From Roseococcus suduntuyensis (GTDB lineage: Bacteria; Pseudomonadota; Alphaproteobacteria; Acetobacterales; Acetobacteraceae): DNA of 64,000 nt. The notes below the pieces were generated by a model that saw nothing but the letters and a program-made list of their open reading frames with translations, was not told the origin of the DNA and did no database searches. Below are positions 45,154 through 52,958 of this stretch, piece after piece. The position numbers and the translations under genes were made by a program. Numbering within the stretch: position 1 is the first letter of the stretch; each line of letters starts with the position of its first letter. The stretch is from contig NZ_JACIDJ010000002.1 of assembly GCF_014196305.1 (NCBI RefSeq), forward strand, positions 186,001-250,000, given 5' to 3'.

Positions 45154-46194
45154 ATGACCTTTCGCATCGGCTATGTCGGCTATGTGCCGCACCAGAATTT
45201 CTTCGACACCTGCGCGGCCGATCCGGGCCTGGAGGTGGTCCGCGTGCCGCTGGAGGCGGATATCGGCGAGGCGGTGCAGATCCTCTCCTCCTGCCATGGC
45301 TACTACGCCATGGCCTCACGCGACGAATTGCCGCGCCACCTGCATGTGAACGAGGCGCTGCTGGCCAAGCTGCCCCATCTGCTGATGGTGGCGAGCACGG
45401 GCGCCGGCTACGACACCTGCGACCCCGACGCCTGCACAGCCGCCGGTGTGGCCCTGGTGAACCAGGCGGGCGGCAATGCGGAAGGTGTCGCCGAGCACGC
45501 GGTGGGCCTCATGCTGGGCTGCCTCAAGCGCGTCCCCGAGGCGCATGCCGCCATGAAGGCCGGCCAGGCGCAGGATCGCGGGGCGCTGATGGGGCGTGAG
45601 CTGCGCGGCCGCGTGGTGGGCCTGGTGGGCTGCGGCCATGTGGGTGGCCGCGTGGCGGAGATCGTCCGCGCCGCCTTCGGCTGCGAGGTGCTGGCCTGCG
45701 ATCCCTTCGTGGACGCCGACACGCTGGCCGCGCGCGGCGCCACCAAGGTGGAGATGGATGAGCTGCTGGCCCGCGCCGACGTGGTCAGCCTGCATTGCCC
45801 GCTGACGCCCGCCACACGCGGGCTGATCGGCCGCGCGCAATTCGCCGCCATGAAGAAGGGCGTGGTCTTCGTCACCACCGCGCGCGGCTCCATCCATGAC
45901 GAGGATGCGCTGCTGGAGGCGCTGGAGGCGGGGCATGTCGCCTCCGCCGGCCTCGATGTGTGGGAGGTCGAGCCGCCGCCGCCCAGCCACCCCCTGCTGC
46001 ACCACCCGGCCGTGATGGCGAGCCAGCACACGGCGGGCGTCACCCATGAGAGCCGCGCGAACATCACCAAGATCGCGGCGCTGGCCTTCGGGGAGCTGGC
46101 GGCGGGGCGCATGCCGCCGCGTATCGTCAACCCCGAGGTGAAGCCGCGCTTCGCGGAGCGGGTGCGCGCCGCGCTCGGCACGGCACCCGCCTGA
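45154..46194 (+). CDS. D-2-hydroxyacid dehydrogenase (NAD-dependent)
   Basis: The 346-residue protein of the D-isomer-specific 2-hydroxyacid dehydrogenase family has the Rossmann motif GLVGCGHVGGRVAE and the catalytic triad Arg244 (TTARGSIHDE), Glu273 (WEVEPP) and His292 (QHTAGVT). It interconverts a 2-oxo acid and a D-2-hydroxy acid; glyoxylate/hydroxypyruvate-type or phosphoglycerate-type substrates are possible. The ATG at 45154 is preferred because the upstream extension is not conserved-looking. Confidence 0.9.
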   Translation: MTFRIGYVGYVPHQNFFDTCAADPGLEVVRVPLEADIGEAVQILSSCHGYYAMASRDELPRHLHVNEALLAKLPHLLMVASTGAGYDTCDPDACTAAGVALVNQAGGNAEGVAEHAVGLMLGCLKRVPEAHAAMKAGQAQDRGALMGRELRGRVVGLVGCGHVGGRVAEIVRAAFGCEVLACDPFVDADTLAARGATKVEMDELLARADVVSLHCPLTPATRGLIGRAQFAAMKKGVVFVTTARGSIHDEDALLEALEAGHVASAGLDVWEVEPPPPSHPLLHHPAVMASQHTAGVTHESRANITKIAALAFGELAAGRMPPRIVNPEVKPRFAERVRAALGTAPA

Positions 46195-46200
46195 CGCCCC

Positions 46201-47151
46201 TCAGGCCCAGAGGCGTTCGCGGCCGAGGTTGGTGTAGAGCCCGGCCACGAATTCCCCATAACCGTTGAAGAGCTGGGTGGGCACGCGCTCGCCGCTGCCC
46301 AGCAGGCGCTCGGTGGCCTGGCTCCAGCGGGGGTGGGGCACCTCGGGGTTCACATTGGCCCAGAACCCGTATTCGGACCCCTGGATGGTCGGCCAGAAGG
46401 TGCGCGGCCGCTCGGCCGTGAAGGTGATGCGCGTGAGCGACTTGCCCGACTTGAACCCGTATTTCCACGGGAACAGCACCCTGAGCGGCCCGCCATTCTG
46501 CTGCGGCAGCGGCCGGCCGAAGAGGCCCACGGGCAGGAAGGTCAGCTCGTTCGCCGCCTCCTCGATGGTGCAGGCCTCCACATGCGGCCAGGGGTACCAG
46601 CTCTGCCGCAGCCCAGGCATCACATTGGGGATGCTCGCCGTCTCGAAGGTGACGTAGCGCGCGCCGGCCTGGGGTTCCACGAGGCGCAGCAGGTGCGACA
46701 TCTCGAAGCCCGTCCAGGGGGCGGTCAGCGCCCAGGCCTCGACGCAGCGCAGGCGATAGACGCGCTCCTCGATCGGCATCTGGCGGATCAGGTCGTCCAT
46801 GTCGAATTCGCGGGGGCGGGCGACCATGCCCTCGACCTTGAGGGTCCAGGGACGCGTCGGCATGCGCTGGGCCGCACGGGCGATGCTCTTGCTCGTGCCG
46901 AATTCGTAGAAGTTGTTGTAGCTGGTGACTTCGCGCTCCGGGCTCAGCTCGCGGCCGGCGAGATAGCGTTCGTTGCGCGCATGGGTGGGCAGGGGTGGGC
47001 CGGCCGGCAGGTCGGAGACGCGCTGGGCCAGCGCCGCGCCGGGCAGCAGCGCCGCCCCCGCCCCCATCAGGGCGCGGCGATTCAGCACCCAATGCTCGGG
47101 CGTGGCGGCGCTTTCGGGGAGTTCCCAGCCGCGGCGGCGTCGGATCAGCAT
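46201..47151 (-). CDS. msrP: Protein-methionine-sulfoxide reductase catalytic subunit MsrP (YedY)
   Basis: The 316-residue periplasmic molybdoenzyme repairs oxidised methionines in envelope proteins. A Tat signal (NRRALMGAGAALLPGAALA) is present, and Cys136 in RLRCVEAW is the molybdenum ligand. NNFYEFGTSK, LLRLVEPQ, GLFGRPLPQQNGGP and FWANVNPEVPHPRW are MsrP-typical. AGGAG precedes the ATG at 47151. The haem membrane partner MsrQ, usually encoded next to it, is not in the neighbourhood. Confidence 0.93.
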   Translation of the reverse strand: MLIRRRRGWELPESAATPEHWVLNRRALMGAGAALLPGAALAQRVSDLPAGPPLPTHARNERYLAGRELSPEREVTSYNNFYEFGTSKSIARAAQRMPTRPWTLKVEGMVARPREFDMDDLIRQMPIEERVYRLRCVEAWALTAPWTGFEMSHLLRLVEPQAGARYVTFETASIPNVMPGLRQSWYPWPHVEACTIEEAANELTFLPVGLFGRPLPQQNGGPLRVLFPWKYGFKSGKSLTRITFTAERPRTFWPTIQGSEYGFWANVNPEVPHPRWSQATERLLGSGERVPTQLFNGYGEFVAGLYTNLGRERLWA

Positions 47152-47219
47152 GGCATGGCTCCTGGCTCAGGTGGCGGCGATGCATGGGTTTCGCCCGGCA
47201 CCGCCCGCCGGTTACGGCC

Positions 47220-48839
47220 TTATCTGGTGTCGCCCCAGTCGGGCGCCAGGACATGGATGCCGTCCAGGAAGAACAGCGCGTCACGCCCCGCGCGCTGACC
47301 CGCGCGGGCGGCGGCGAGGCTGTCCGCATCGCGCAGCACATAGAGGGTGCCGGGCTCGGGCCTGCCCTCGGCAAGGCGCGCCAAGACATCCGCGCGCAGC
47401 CGCTCCTTCGCCGCCTCGTCACTTCGCGCCAGATAGACGGCATCCGTCACCATGCGCCGCTGGGCCGCGAAGACGGCGATGGGCTCCCAATAGGGCCCCT
47501 GGTTCGCGGCCGGGACGGCGCGGATGGCGGTGTATTGTCCGGCCGCGGCCAGCCAGAAGGGGTGCTGGAGCTGGGCGGCCATCTGCGGCGCATCGGGCGG
47601 GAAGTAGGAAGCCAGGCGCCGGAAGCCGGGCTGCAGGTCCACCACCTGCACCACCACCAGCGCCGCCATGATGAGCCCCGCGAGCGGAGGTCCCGCCAGC
47701 CGCACCAACCCCACCGCGCCCGCCACCATCAGCGCATAGGCCATGGGCCAGTAAAAGCGTTCGGAGGCGCGCAGCGCCGAGGCCATCTCCACCAGCCGCT
47801 CCGGCAGGGGGAACAGCGTGACCTGGTGGCCCGCGAAGCTCGGCCGGTGGGTGATGGCGAAGGCCAGCATCAGCCCCAGCACGACCATCAGCGGCCAATG
47901 CCGCCGCACCGGCCGCACGAACAGCGCGAAACCCGAGAGGATCAGCGCGCCCAGCCCCACATAGCTGCCATTGACCTCGACATGGCCGGTGTCCGGCAGG
48001 GTGGGCAGCAGCCAGCCCCAGACCGTGGCATTGATGGGGGCGAGCAGGTCCATCTGCATCTCGCCGAAGCGTTCGCGCGTGCCGGCGAAGCCCGTGTCCA
48101 GCACGAAGAAGCCCGCGGCCCAGAGGCCGGCCAGCCCCGCGGCCGGCACCAGCGCCATCTCCAGCGGCAGCCGCCACCCCACGCCGCGTCGGCGCCAGAG
48201 ATCGGCCGTCCAGAAGGCCAGCACCATGGGCAGCAGGTAGGAATGGATGAGCGAGGCGGCCAGCACCAGCAGCGCCCAGCCCGGCACTCGCCAGCGCCCG
48301 CCCGGCGTCAGTGCCAGCAGCAGCCCCCAGAGCAGCAGCCAATGCGCGCCCAGCGCGAAATGCCCGCCCAGGCGGTTCAGCATCATGGGCTGGATGACGA
48401 AGAGCAGCGCGCCCGCGAGCCGCGCGATGGGGTCCGAGGTCGCCAGGCCCACCAGCCGCCAGCCGAGCCAGGCCTGCAGCGCACCGCAGGCCAGCAGCCA
48501 GATTCCCCAGTATTGCGGAACCTCCCACAGCGGCTGGATCGCCTTGAACAGGAAGGCCAGCAACGGGATGGAATCGGCGTAGAAGATGGAGGAGGCGAGT
48601 TCCATGCCGTAGCGCGGGTTCAGCCCGGGCGGCCAGGACCAGGGCGCCTCGCGAAAGAAGTTCCAACCGAGCCAGTATTGCACCGGGTCGGGGCCGATCA
48701 TCCCGCTCAGGATCCAGTGCTGGCTGTCTGGCGGAACCACATGCCAGCCGAACAGGACGATGATGGTGGCGGCGCCCGCGAGCGCGGCAAGCGCGCCGGC
48801 GAGGCTGGCGTAGGCGGGGCTTTGGGGGGTGGGGGTCAC
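47220..48839 (-). CDS. Large polytopic membrane protein, DUF6311/YfhO-like, possible GT-C glycosyltransferase
   Basis: The roughly 539-residue protein has about 11 hydrophobic helices, then a soluble C-terminal part of about 150 residues (LQPGFRRLASYFPPD onward). The first extracytoplasmic loop carries acidic and aromatic residues (DPVQYWLGWNFFREAPW), as in GT-C-like membrane glycosyltransferases and the DUF6311 group. That assignment is from memory of the pattern and is moderate. A GTG at 48839 with GGAG at 7-8 nt is chosen; ATG 48860 is the alternative. Confidence 0.7.
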   Translation of the reverse strand: MTPTPQSPAYASLAGALAALAGAATIIVLFGWHVVPPDSQHWILSGMIGPDPVQYWLGWNFFREAPWSWPPGLNPRYGMELASSIFYADSIPLLAFLFKAIQPLWEVPQYWGIWLLACGALQAWLGWRLVGLATSDPIARLAGALLFVIQPMMLNRLGGHFALGAHWLLLWGLLLALTPGGRWRVPGWALLVLAASLIHSYLLPMVLAFWTADLWRRRGVGWRLPLEMALVPAAGLAGLWAAGFFVLDTGFAGTRERFGEMQMDLLAPINATVWGWLLPTLPDTGHVEVNGSYVGLGALILSGFALFVRPVRRHWPLMVVLGLMLAFAITHRPSFAGHQVTLFPLPERLVEMASALRASERFYWPMAYALMVAGAVGLVRLAGPPLAGLIMAALVVVQVVDLQPGFRRLASYFPPDAPQMAAQLQHPFWLAAAGQYTAIRAVPAANQGPYWEPIAVFAAQRRMVTDAVYLARSDEAAKERLRADVLARLAEGRPEPGTLYVLRDADSLAAARAGQRAGRDALFFLDGIHVLAPDWGDTR

Positions 48840-48924
48840 GCGATGCTCCGGGCACGGCATTGGCCGGGGCAAAGGTGGCGAATTGATGGAGGGGGGTGTG
48901 GCGGCGCCGATGGGTCAAGCGCGT

Positions 48925-48951
48925 GCAGCGGGCGGGGGTGCCGCCCGCTGC
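48925..48951 (-). terminator. Perfect 11-bp hairpin downstream of csbD-like gene
   Basis: gcagcgggcgg (48925-48935) pairs fully with 48941-48951 around a 5-nt loop. It lies 38 nt after the stop of the minus-strand CsbD gene. There is no T-run on the minus strand, but stem strength and position support termination, and it would shield the next gene from read-through. Confidence 0.6.
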
Positions 48952-48989
48952 AATCTATTCCGCCCTTGAAATTGGGGCTGAGGCCGAGG

Positions 48990-49175
48990 TCAGTCCTTCA
49001 CGACGTCGCGCGCGGCGTCCTTGGCCCCGCCGACGGCGCTCTGCACCTTGCCGGTGGCCTTGTCGGCCTTGCCTTCGGCCTGGAGCTTCTGGTCGCCGAT
49101 CAGCTTGCCCACGCCTTCCTTGACGGAACCCTTGGCCTGGTTGGCGGCACCCTTGATACGATCCTTGTCGGGCAT
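48990..49175 (-). CDS. CsbD-family stress-response protein
   Basis: The 61-residue, highly charged, low-complexity helical protein starts PDKDRIKGAANQAKGSVKE and contains the repeated KG-x-x-x motif and QAEGKADKATG of the CsbD family. Members are abundant general-stress proteins of unknown mechanism, often under stress sigma factors. AGGAAAGGGG precedes the ATG. I could not find a convincing EcfG-type promoter upstream. Confidence 0.9.
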   Translation of the reverse strand: MPDKDRIKGAANQAKGSVKEGVGKLIGDQKLQAEGKADKATGKVQSAVGGAKDAARDVVKD

Positions 49176-49633
49176 GACGGCCCCTTTCCTGCTGATGTTG
49201 TTGCCTATTTGCCGGGGGCAAGTGCCGCCCCGGTGAACATCTCCCGAAGGAGACGGTGTTCAATCGTCACAAGGCTTCAACGCAGTGGTGGGGGAATGGA
49301 TGCGGGGCCAACTTCACGGTGGGTGGATTTAACCTTGCGGCCATGTGGGCGCCGCGGGTCAAGTGATGCCCGACGGCAAGGCATTCACGCGCCCGGGTTC
49401 GGATGATGGCGGGTTGGCCCGTAGTGCCGCGCGGCAGACGTCCGGGGTGGCAACTGTCCGGCGAAAACTTGGACCCCTGGCGCCGATGACGTTCGAAGCA
49501 ATCCCGCACCCGAACCGGCCAAAGTCCAACGCGTTCGGGGGGGATGCCCGAGCGGCGCCAGTATCGCCCGATGACGGTGCCGCCTGGAGCGCCCCCATGC
49601 GTTGAACCTCCGTCTCAGCACTGGAGGTGATCC
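49176..49633. promoter_or_regulatory. 458-nt divergent intergenic region between csbD and the GST gene
   Basis: Short open frames here lack ribosome sites and recognisable sequence, so I call no gene. On the minus strand a hairpin spans 49235-49261: TCTCC and GGAGA pair around a TTCG tetraloop, extended by GAACA/TGTTC past a 3-nt bulge, some 60 nt upstream of the csbD ATG. It may be a leader structure or an operator. The right part presumably holds the GST promoter. Confidence 0.4.
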
Positions 49634-50362
49634 ATGGCGTCCTATGAACTGCTCTACTGGCCCGGCCTGCAGGGGCGGGGCGAATTCGTCCGGCTCGCGC
49701 TGGAAGAGGCTGGCGTTGCGTATCGCGACATCGCGCAGGAGGGGGAAGAGGGTGAGGCATCGAGCCTTGTCGCGGCGGGCCTCACCGAGGCCGGTCTCGC
49801 CACCCCACCCTTCGCGCCGCCCTATCTGCGGCATGGAAGGCGGGTCATCGGCCAGGCCGCTGCCATCCTGCTGTACCTGGGGGACCGGCATGGGCTCGCG
49901 CCGAAGACCGAGACCGGGCGGCTCTGGACCCATCAGCTCCAGCTGACCATCGCCGATGCGGTGACGGAGGCGCATGACACGCACCACCCCGTCGCCTCGC
50001 AGCTCTACTACGAGGACCAGAAGCCGGAGGCGAAGCGGCGCGCGGAGGATTTCTGCCGCCACCGCATGCCGAAGTTCCTCGGCTGGTTCGAGACGGTGCT
50101 GAGGCGCAACCCGAAGGGCGGGAAGCACCTCGTAGGCGCGCGCGTCTCTTATGCGGATCTCTCGCTGTTCCAGCTGGTGGCGGGCCTGACCTATGCTTTC
50201 CCCAAGGCCTCGCGGCGCGCGCTGCGGCGCACTCCCCAGGTCGCGGCGCTGGCGAACGCGGTGGCCGGGCGGCCGCGCATCGCTGCCTACCTGGCCAGCG
50301 AACGACGCATTCCCTTCAACGAATACGGCATCTTCCGAAGATATCCGGAGCTTGATCTGTAG
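49634..50362 (+). CDS. Glutathione S-transferase family protein
   Basis: The 242-residue protein has an N-terminal thioredoxin-like domain (YELLYWPGLQGRGEFVRLALEEAGV) with a sigma/alpha-class style Tyr near the N-terminus, the PYLRHG cis-Pro region and the GQAAAILLYLGDRH segment. The C-terminal helical domain contains VGARVSYADLSLFQLVAG, the usual GST N-capping motif. It probably conjugates or reduces electrophiles with glutathione. A strong GGAGGTGAT site precedes the ATG. It is a single gene. Confidence 0.88.
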   Translation: MASYELLYWPGLQGRGEFVRLALEEAGVAYRDIAQEGEEGEASSLVAAGLTEAGLATPPFAPPYLRHGRRVIGQAAAILLYLGDRHGLAPKTETGRLWTHQLQLTIADAVTEAHDTHHPVASQLYYEDQKPEAKRRAEDFCRHRMPKFLGWFETVLRRNPKGGKHLVGARVSYADLSLFQLVAGLTYAFPKASRRALRRTPQVAALANAVAGRPRIAAYLASERRIPFNEYGIFRRYPELDL

Positions 50363-50560
50363 CGGCACTGCGCCTGGAGCCCAGTCGTCACCTCGTCCAG
50401 CCCCCCGCCACCGACGAACCGGTGAGGCAGAGTCGCTGGGGGAGCTTCATGTTGGGCCACATCCAATCATGCACGTTCCGAAAGTCGCGCTCCATGCGCT
50501 CGCCAGCCTGGATCAGCACTTCAACCGCATAGCACATTAGACACTAACTATTTGATTTTA

Positions 50561-50637
50561 TGGCGCGCCCTGGTGGATTCGAACCACCGGCCTGAAGCTT
50601 AGAAGGCTCCTGCTCTATCCAACTGAGCTAAGGGCGC
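50561..50637 (-). tRNA. tRNA-Arg, anticodon UCU
   Basis: Read on the minus strand from 50637, the acceptor arms GCGCCCT and AGGGCGC pair perfectly. The D arm is GCTC/GAGC, the anticodon stem GGAGC/GCTTC (one G-T pair) with loop CTTCTAA giving anticodon TCT, and the T arm GGTGG-TTCGAAT-CCACC. The discriminator is G and the CCA end is encoded (50561-50563). It reads AGA codons, rare in a genome this GC-rich. The sequence just beyond its 3' end (about 50520-50560) is AT-rich. Confidence 0.96.
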
Positions 50638-50667
50638 GAAGCCGGGGCAACCCCCGGAAGCAACGGG

Positions 50668-50988
50668 TCAGTGAGACCAGTTCTCCGTCCGGCCATAGCG
50701 GAAGTTGTCCGCATAGACCTTGGGCTTGATGGGCCGCTCCGCCGGCGGCGGCGCCACCTCGTAGCTGATGCCCCGCGCCTCGGCGAAGGCCACCGCGGCC
50801 TCCAGCGTCGGGAAGTGCAGCCGCACCTGGTTGCGCGTGTCGCCGCGCCCCACCCAGCCCATCAGCGGGTCCAGCGCCTGCGGCGTCGGCGCGTATTCCA
50901 GCAGCCAGCCCCCGGTATTGGCGCGGCCCGATTGCATGGCGTTGCGCGGCGGGGAATGGATGCGGGCGAGAGGGGCAAGGGCGGTCAT
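50668..50988 (-). CDS. ETC complex I accessory subunit (NDUFS4/18-kDa-like)
   Basis: The 106-residue protein matches the complex I accessory subunit conserved region: ARIHSPPRNAMQSGRANTGG, WLLEYAP, DPLMGWVGRGDTRNQVRLHF, and a C-terminal KPKVYADNFRYGRTENWSH. In mitochondria this NDUFS4 family stabilises the NADH-oxidising arm. The ATG at 50988 gives the family length; a longer upstream reading overlaps the next gene. It lies 30 nt downstream of the tRNA's 5' end on the same strand. Confidence 0.9.
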   Translation of the reverse strand: MTALAPLARIHSPPRNAMQSGRANTGGWLLEYAPTPQALDPLMGWVGRGDTRNQVRLHFPTLEAAVAFAEARGISYEVAPPPAERPIKPKVYADNFRYGRTENWSH

Positions 50989-51004
50989 GTTCGAAGCAGG
51001 GTCC

Positions 51005-51772
51005 TCAACGGGCCGCGAAGTCGCGGCTGGGTGCGGGCAGGGCGGCGTCCACCAGCGCCTTGGCGAGCGCCTCGGCGAGGCACGCATAGCCCCGGTCATT
51101 GTGGTGCAACTGGTCGGGCGCCAGCACGTCGCCGGGCGCCACCCCCTCGGCGCGCCAGGCGCGCATCAGGCGCGAACGCGCGAAGAGCGGCACGCCCGTC
51201 TCCGCCGACAAAACCTCCATGGCGTGGTCCATGCGCGCGGCGAGCGGCACGGAGTCGAGACGGGGGGCGCGCTGGTTGTCCATCAGCACCACCCCCACCC
51301 CGGCGGCGCGCAGCCGGGTGAGGCCCGTCCGCATGACATCCAGGAAGGATTCCACCGTGCGGCCGCGCAACACCTCATTGCCGCCGGCCTGCCAGATCAC
51401 CAAATCAGGTTCATGCGCCAGCACATCCCGGTCGAGCCGCGCCAGCATGTCCTCCGAGGTCTCGCCGGAACGCCCGGCGTTGATCACGCGCAGCGCGACA
51501 CCCGGCAGGGCGCGGCGCAGCATGGCCTCCAGGCGGTAGGGATAGGCGGCGTGCGGCCCCGATGCCCCCGCCCCCTCGGTGGAGGATGAGCCGAGTGCCA
51601 CGATCACCAGCGTGCCGTCGCGCAGATCCATCGGGATGGGCGGCAAGGCGAGGCGCGGACGCGGACAATCGGCCGGCACCGCTGAGGGCGGCGCGGCTTG
51701 GGCCGGGGCGGCGGGCGGGCCCGCCAGGAAACCGGCTGCCAGGATCATCGGCAGCACCAGGCGCTGAAGCAT
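51005..51772 (-). CDS. SGNH/GDSL-family hydrolase, intact catalytic motifs, secreted
   Basis: The 255-residue protein has a signal peptide ending near PAQA (about residue 25). SGNH blocks are present: LGSSSTEGAG with the nucleophile about Ser63, NAGRSGETSEDM, IWQAGGNEVL (block III Asn) and DQLHHNDRGY (Asp-x-x-His). It should be a periplasmic esterase or acyltransferase-type hydrolase. It is divergent from the OpgC-like acyltransferase (starts 22 nt apart), which suggests a shared job in acyl modification of an envelope glycan. ATG 51796 is an alternative start. Confidence 0.85.
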   Translation of the reverse strand: MLQRLVLPMILAAGFLAGPPAAPAQAAPPSAVPADCPRPRLALPPIPMDLRDGTLVIVALGSSSTEGAGASGPHAAYPYRLEAMLRRALPGVALRVINAGRSGETSEDMLARLDRDVLAHEPDLVIWQAGGNEVLRGRTVESFLDVMRTGLTRLRAAGVGVVLMDNQRAPRLDSVPLAARMDHAMEVLSAETGVPLFARSRLMRAWRAEGVAPGDVLAPDQLHHNDRGYACLAEALAKALVDAALPAPSRDFAAR

Positions 51773-51794
51773 TTCTCCATTATAGCGGCACTCC

Positions 51795-52958
51795 ATGACC
51801 AACGCCACGCAGCTTCGCACGCCCGTCCCACGAGATTCGCGGGCCGATATCTGCCGTGGCCTCGCGCTGTGGATGATCATGGTCAACCACACCCCCGGCA
51901 ACGCGGCGGGCGACTGGACGCTGCGGAACTTCGCGCTCGCCGACGCGACCGAGGCCTTCGTGCTGCTGGCGGGCTATGCCGCCGCCTTCGCCTATGCCGG
52001 CAAGGCGGACCGCCAGGGCTGGCTGCCGGCGGCCGCTTCGGTGGCGCAGCGGGTGGGCAAGCTCTACGTCGCGCACATCTTCCTGCTGGTGGTCTTCGCG
52101 GCGCAGGTGGGCTTTTCGGCCGCCGCACTGGACCGCGCGGCCTTCCTGGACGAACTCGCGCTGGACCCCTTCGCCGAGCAGCCCTACCGCGCTTTGCTGG
52201 AGGCGCTGCTGCTGCGCTTCCAGCCGCACTTCCTGGACATCTTGCCGCTCTACATCGTCATCCTCGCGCTGTTCATCCCGGCGCTGCTGCTGCGGGCCCG
52301 GCCTTGGCTGCTGCTGGGGCTGTCGGTGGCGCTGTGGGTGGGCGTGCGGGCCACGGGCTACAACCTGCCCCGCTGGGAGGAAGGCACCTGGTTCTTCAAC
52401 CCGCTGGCCTGGCAGCTTCTCTTCTTCATCGGCCTGATGCTGGGCCAGTCGGTGCGCGACGCGCCGACGGTGGGCCTGCCGCCGCGCAGCCCCTGGCTGA
52501 CCACCGCCGCCCTGCTGGTGCTGGGCGCGAGCCTGGCCGCCATGCTGGGCTACACCCACTTCTACAGCCATTTGCCCTACTGGGCGGCCGAGTGGCTCTC
52601 GCGCGTGGACAAGCAGTCGCTGCACCCGTGGCGCCTCGCCTCCATCCTGGCGCTGGCCTACCTCATCGGCCATTTCGTGGCGCGGGACGGGGCGCTGGTG
52701 CGCTCCCGCCTCGCGCGGCCCTTCCAGCGCATGGGGCAGCACAGCCTGCCGGTCTTCTGCGTGGGCATCCTGCTCTCCTTCCTGGCGCGGCTCGCCATCG
52801 AGGCCTGGGATGGGTGGGAGGTGCAGGTGGTCGTCAACACCGCCTGCTTCATGGCCCTGCTGGGTGTGGCCGTCGTGTCCGAATGGAGCCGCTCGGTGGA
52901 GCGCGCCCCGCGCCCCACCCCCCCTTCCCCCTTGCCTGCCGGAGCCGAAAAGGCATGA
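51795..52958 (+). CDS. OpgC-family membrane acyltransferase
   Basis: The 387-residue protein has about ten membrane helices and the OpgC-type opening DSRADICRGLALWMIMVNHTP, with the His that is conserved in acyltransferase-3-like proteins. OpgC succinylates osmoregulated periplasmic glucans; the acyl group and glycan here are unknown, and opgG/opgH are not in the window. Its stop overlaps the start of a second SGNH-like gene by 4 nt. Confidence 0.87.
   Translation: MTNATQLRTPVPRDSRADICRGLALWMIMVNHTPGNAAGDWTLRNFALADATEAFVLLAGYAAAFAYAGKADRQGWLPAAASVAQRVGKLYVAHIFLLVVFAAQVGFSAAALDRAAFLDELALDPFAEQPYRALLEALLLRFQPHFLDILPLYIVILALFIPALLLRARPWLLLGLSVALWVGVRATGYNLPRWEEGTWFFNPLAWQLLFFIGLMLGQSVRDAPTVGLPPRSPWLTTAALLVLGASLAAMLGYTHFYSHLPYWAAEWLSRVDKQSLHPWRLASILALAYLIGHFVARDGALVRSRLARPFQRMGQHSLPVFCVGILLSFLARLAIEAWDGWEVQVVVNTACFMALLGVAVVSEWSRSVERAPRPTPPSPLPAGAEKA

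Noticed and set aside
46995-49406. 803-codon open frame on the plus strand
   Set aside because: It lies across three real minus-strand genes (MsrP, the membrane protein and CsbD) and shows only GC-bias composition with no recognisable motif.
49345-49605. 86-codon open frame between csbD and the GST gene
   Set aside because: No ribosome site and no family resemblance; a competing antisense frame of equal quality exists.
50400-50640. tRNA-Arg with AT-rich 3' flank as a possible integration site
   Set aside because: No integrase, no direct repeat of the tRNA end and no foreign-looking genes nearby.
51779-51784. Perfect TATAAT on the minus strand just upstream of the SGNH gene start
   Set aside because: It is too close to the start codon for a normal leader and no -35-like element lies at 16-18 nt; probably chance.
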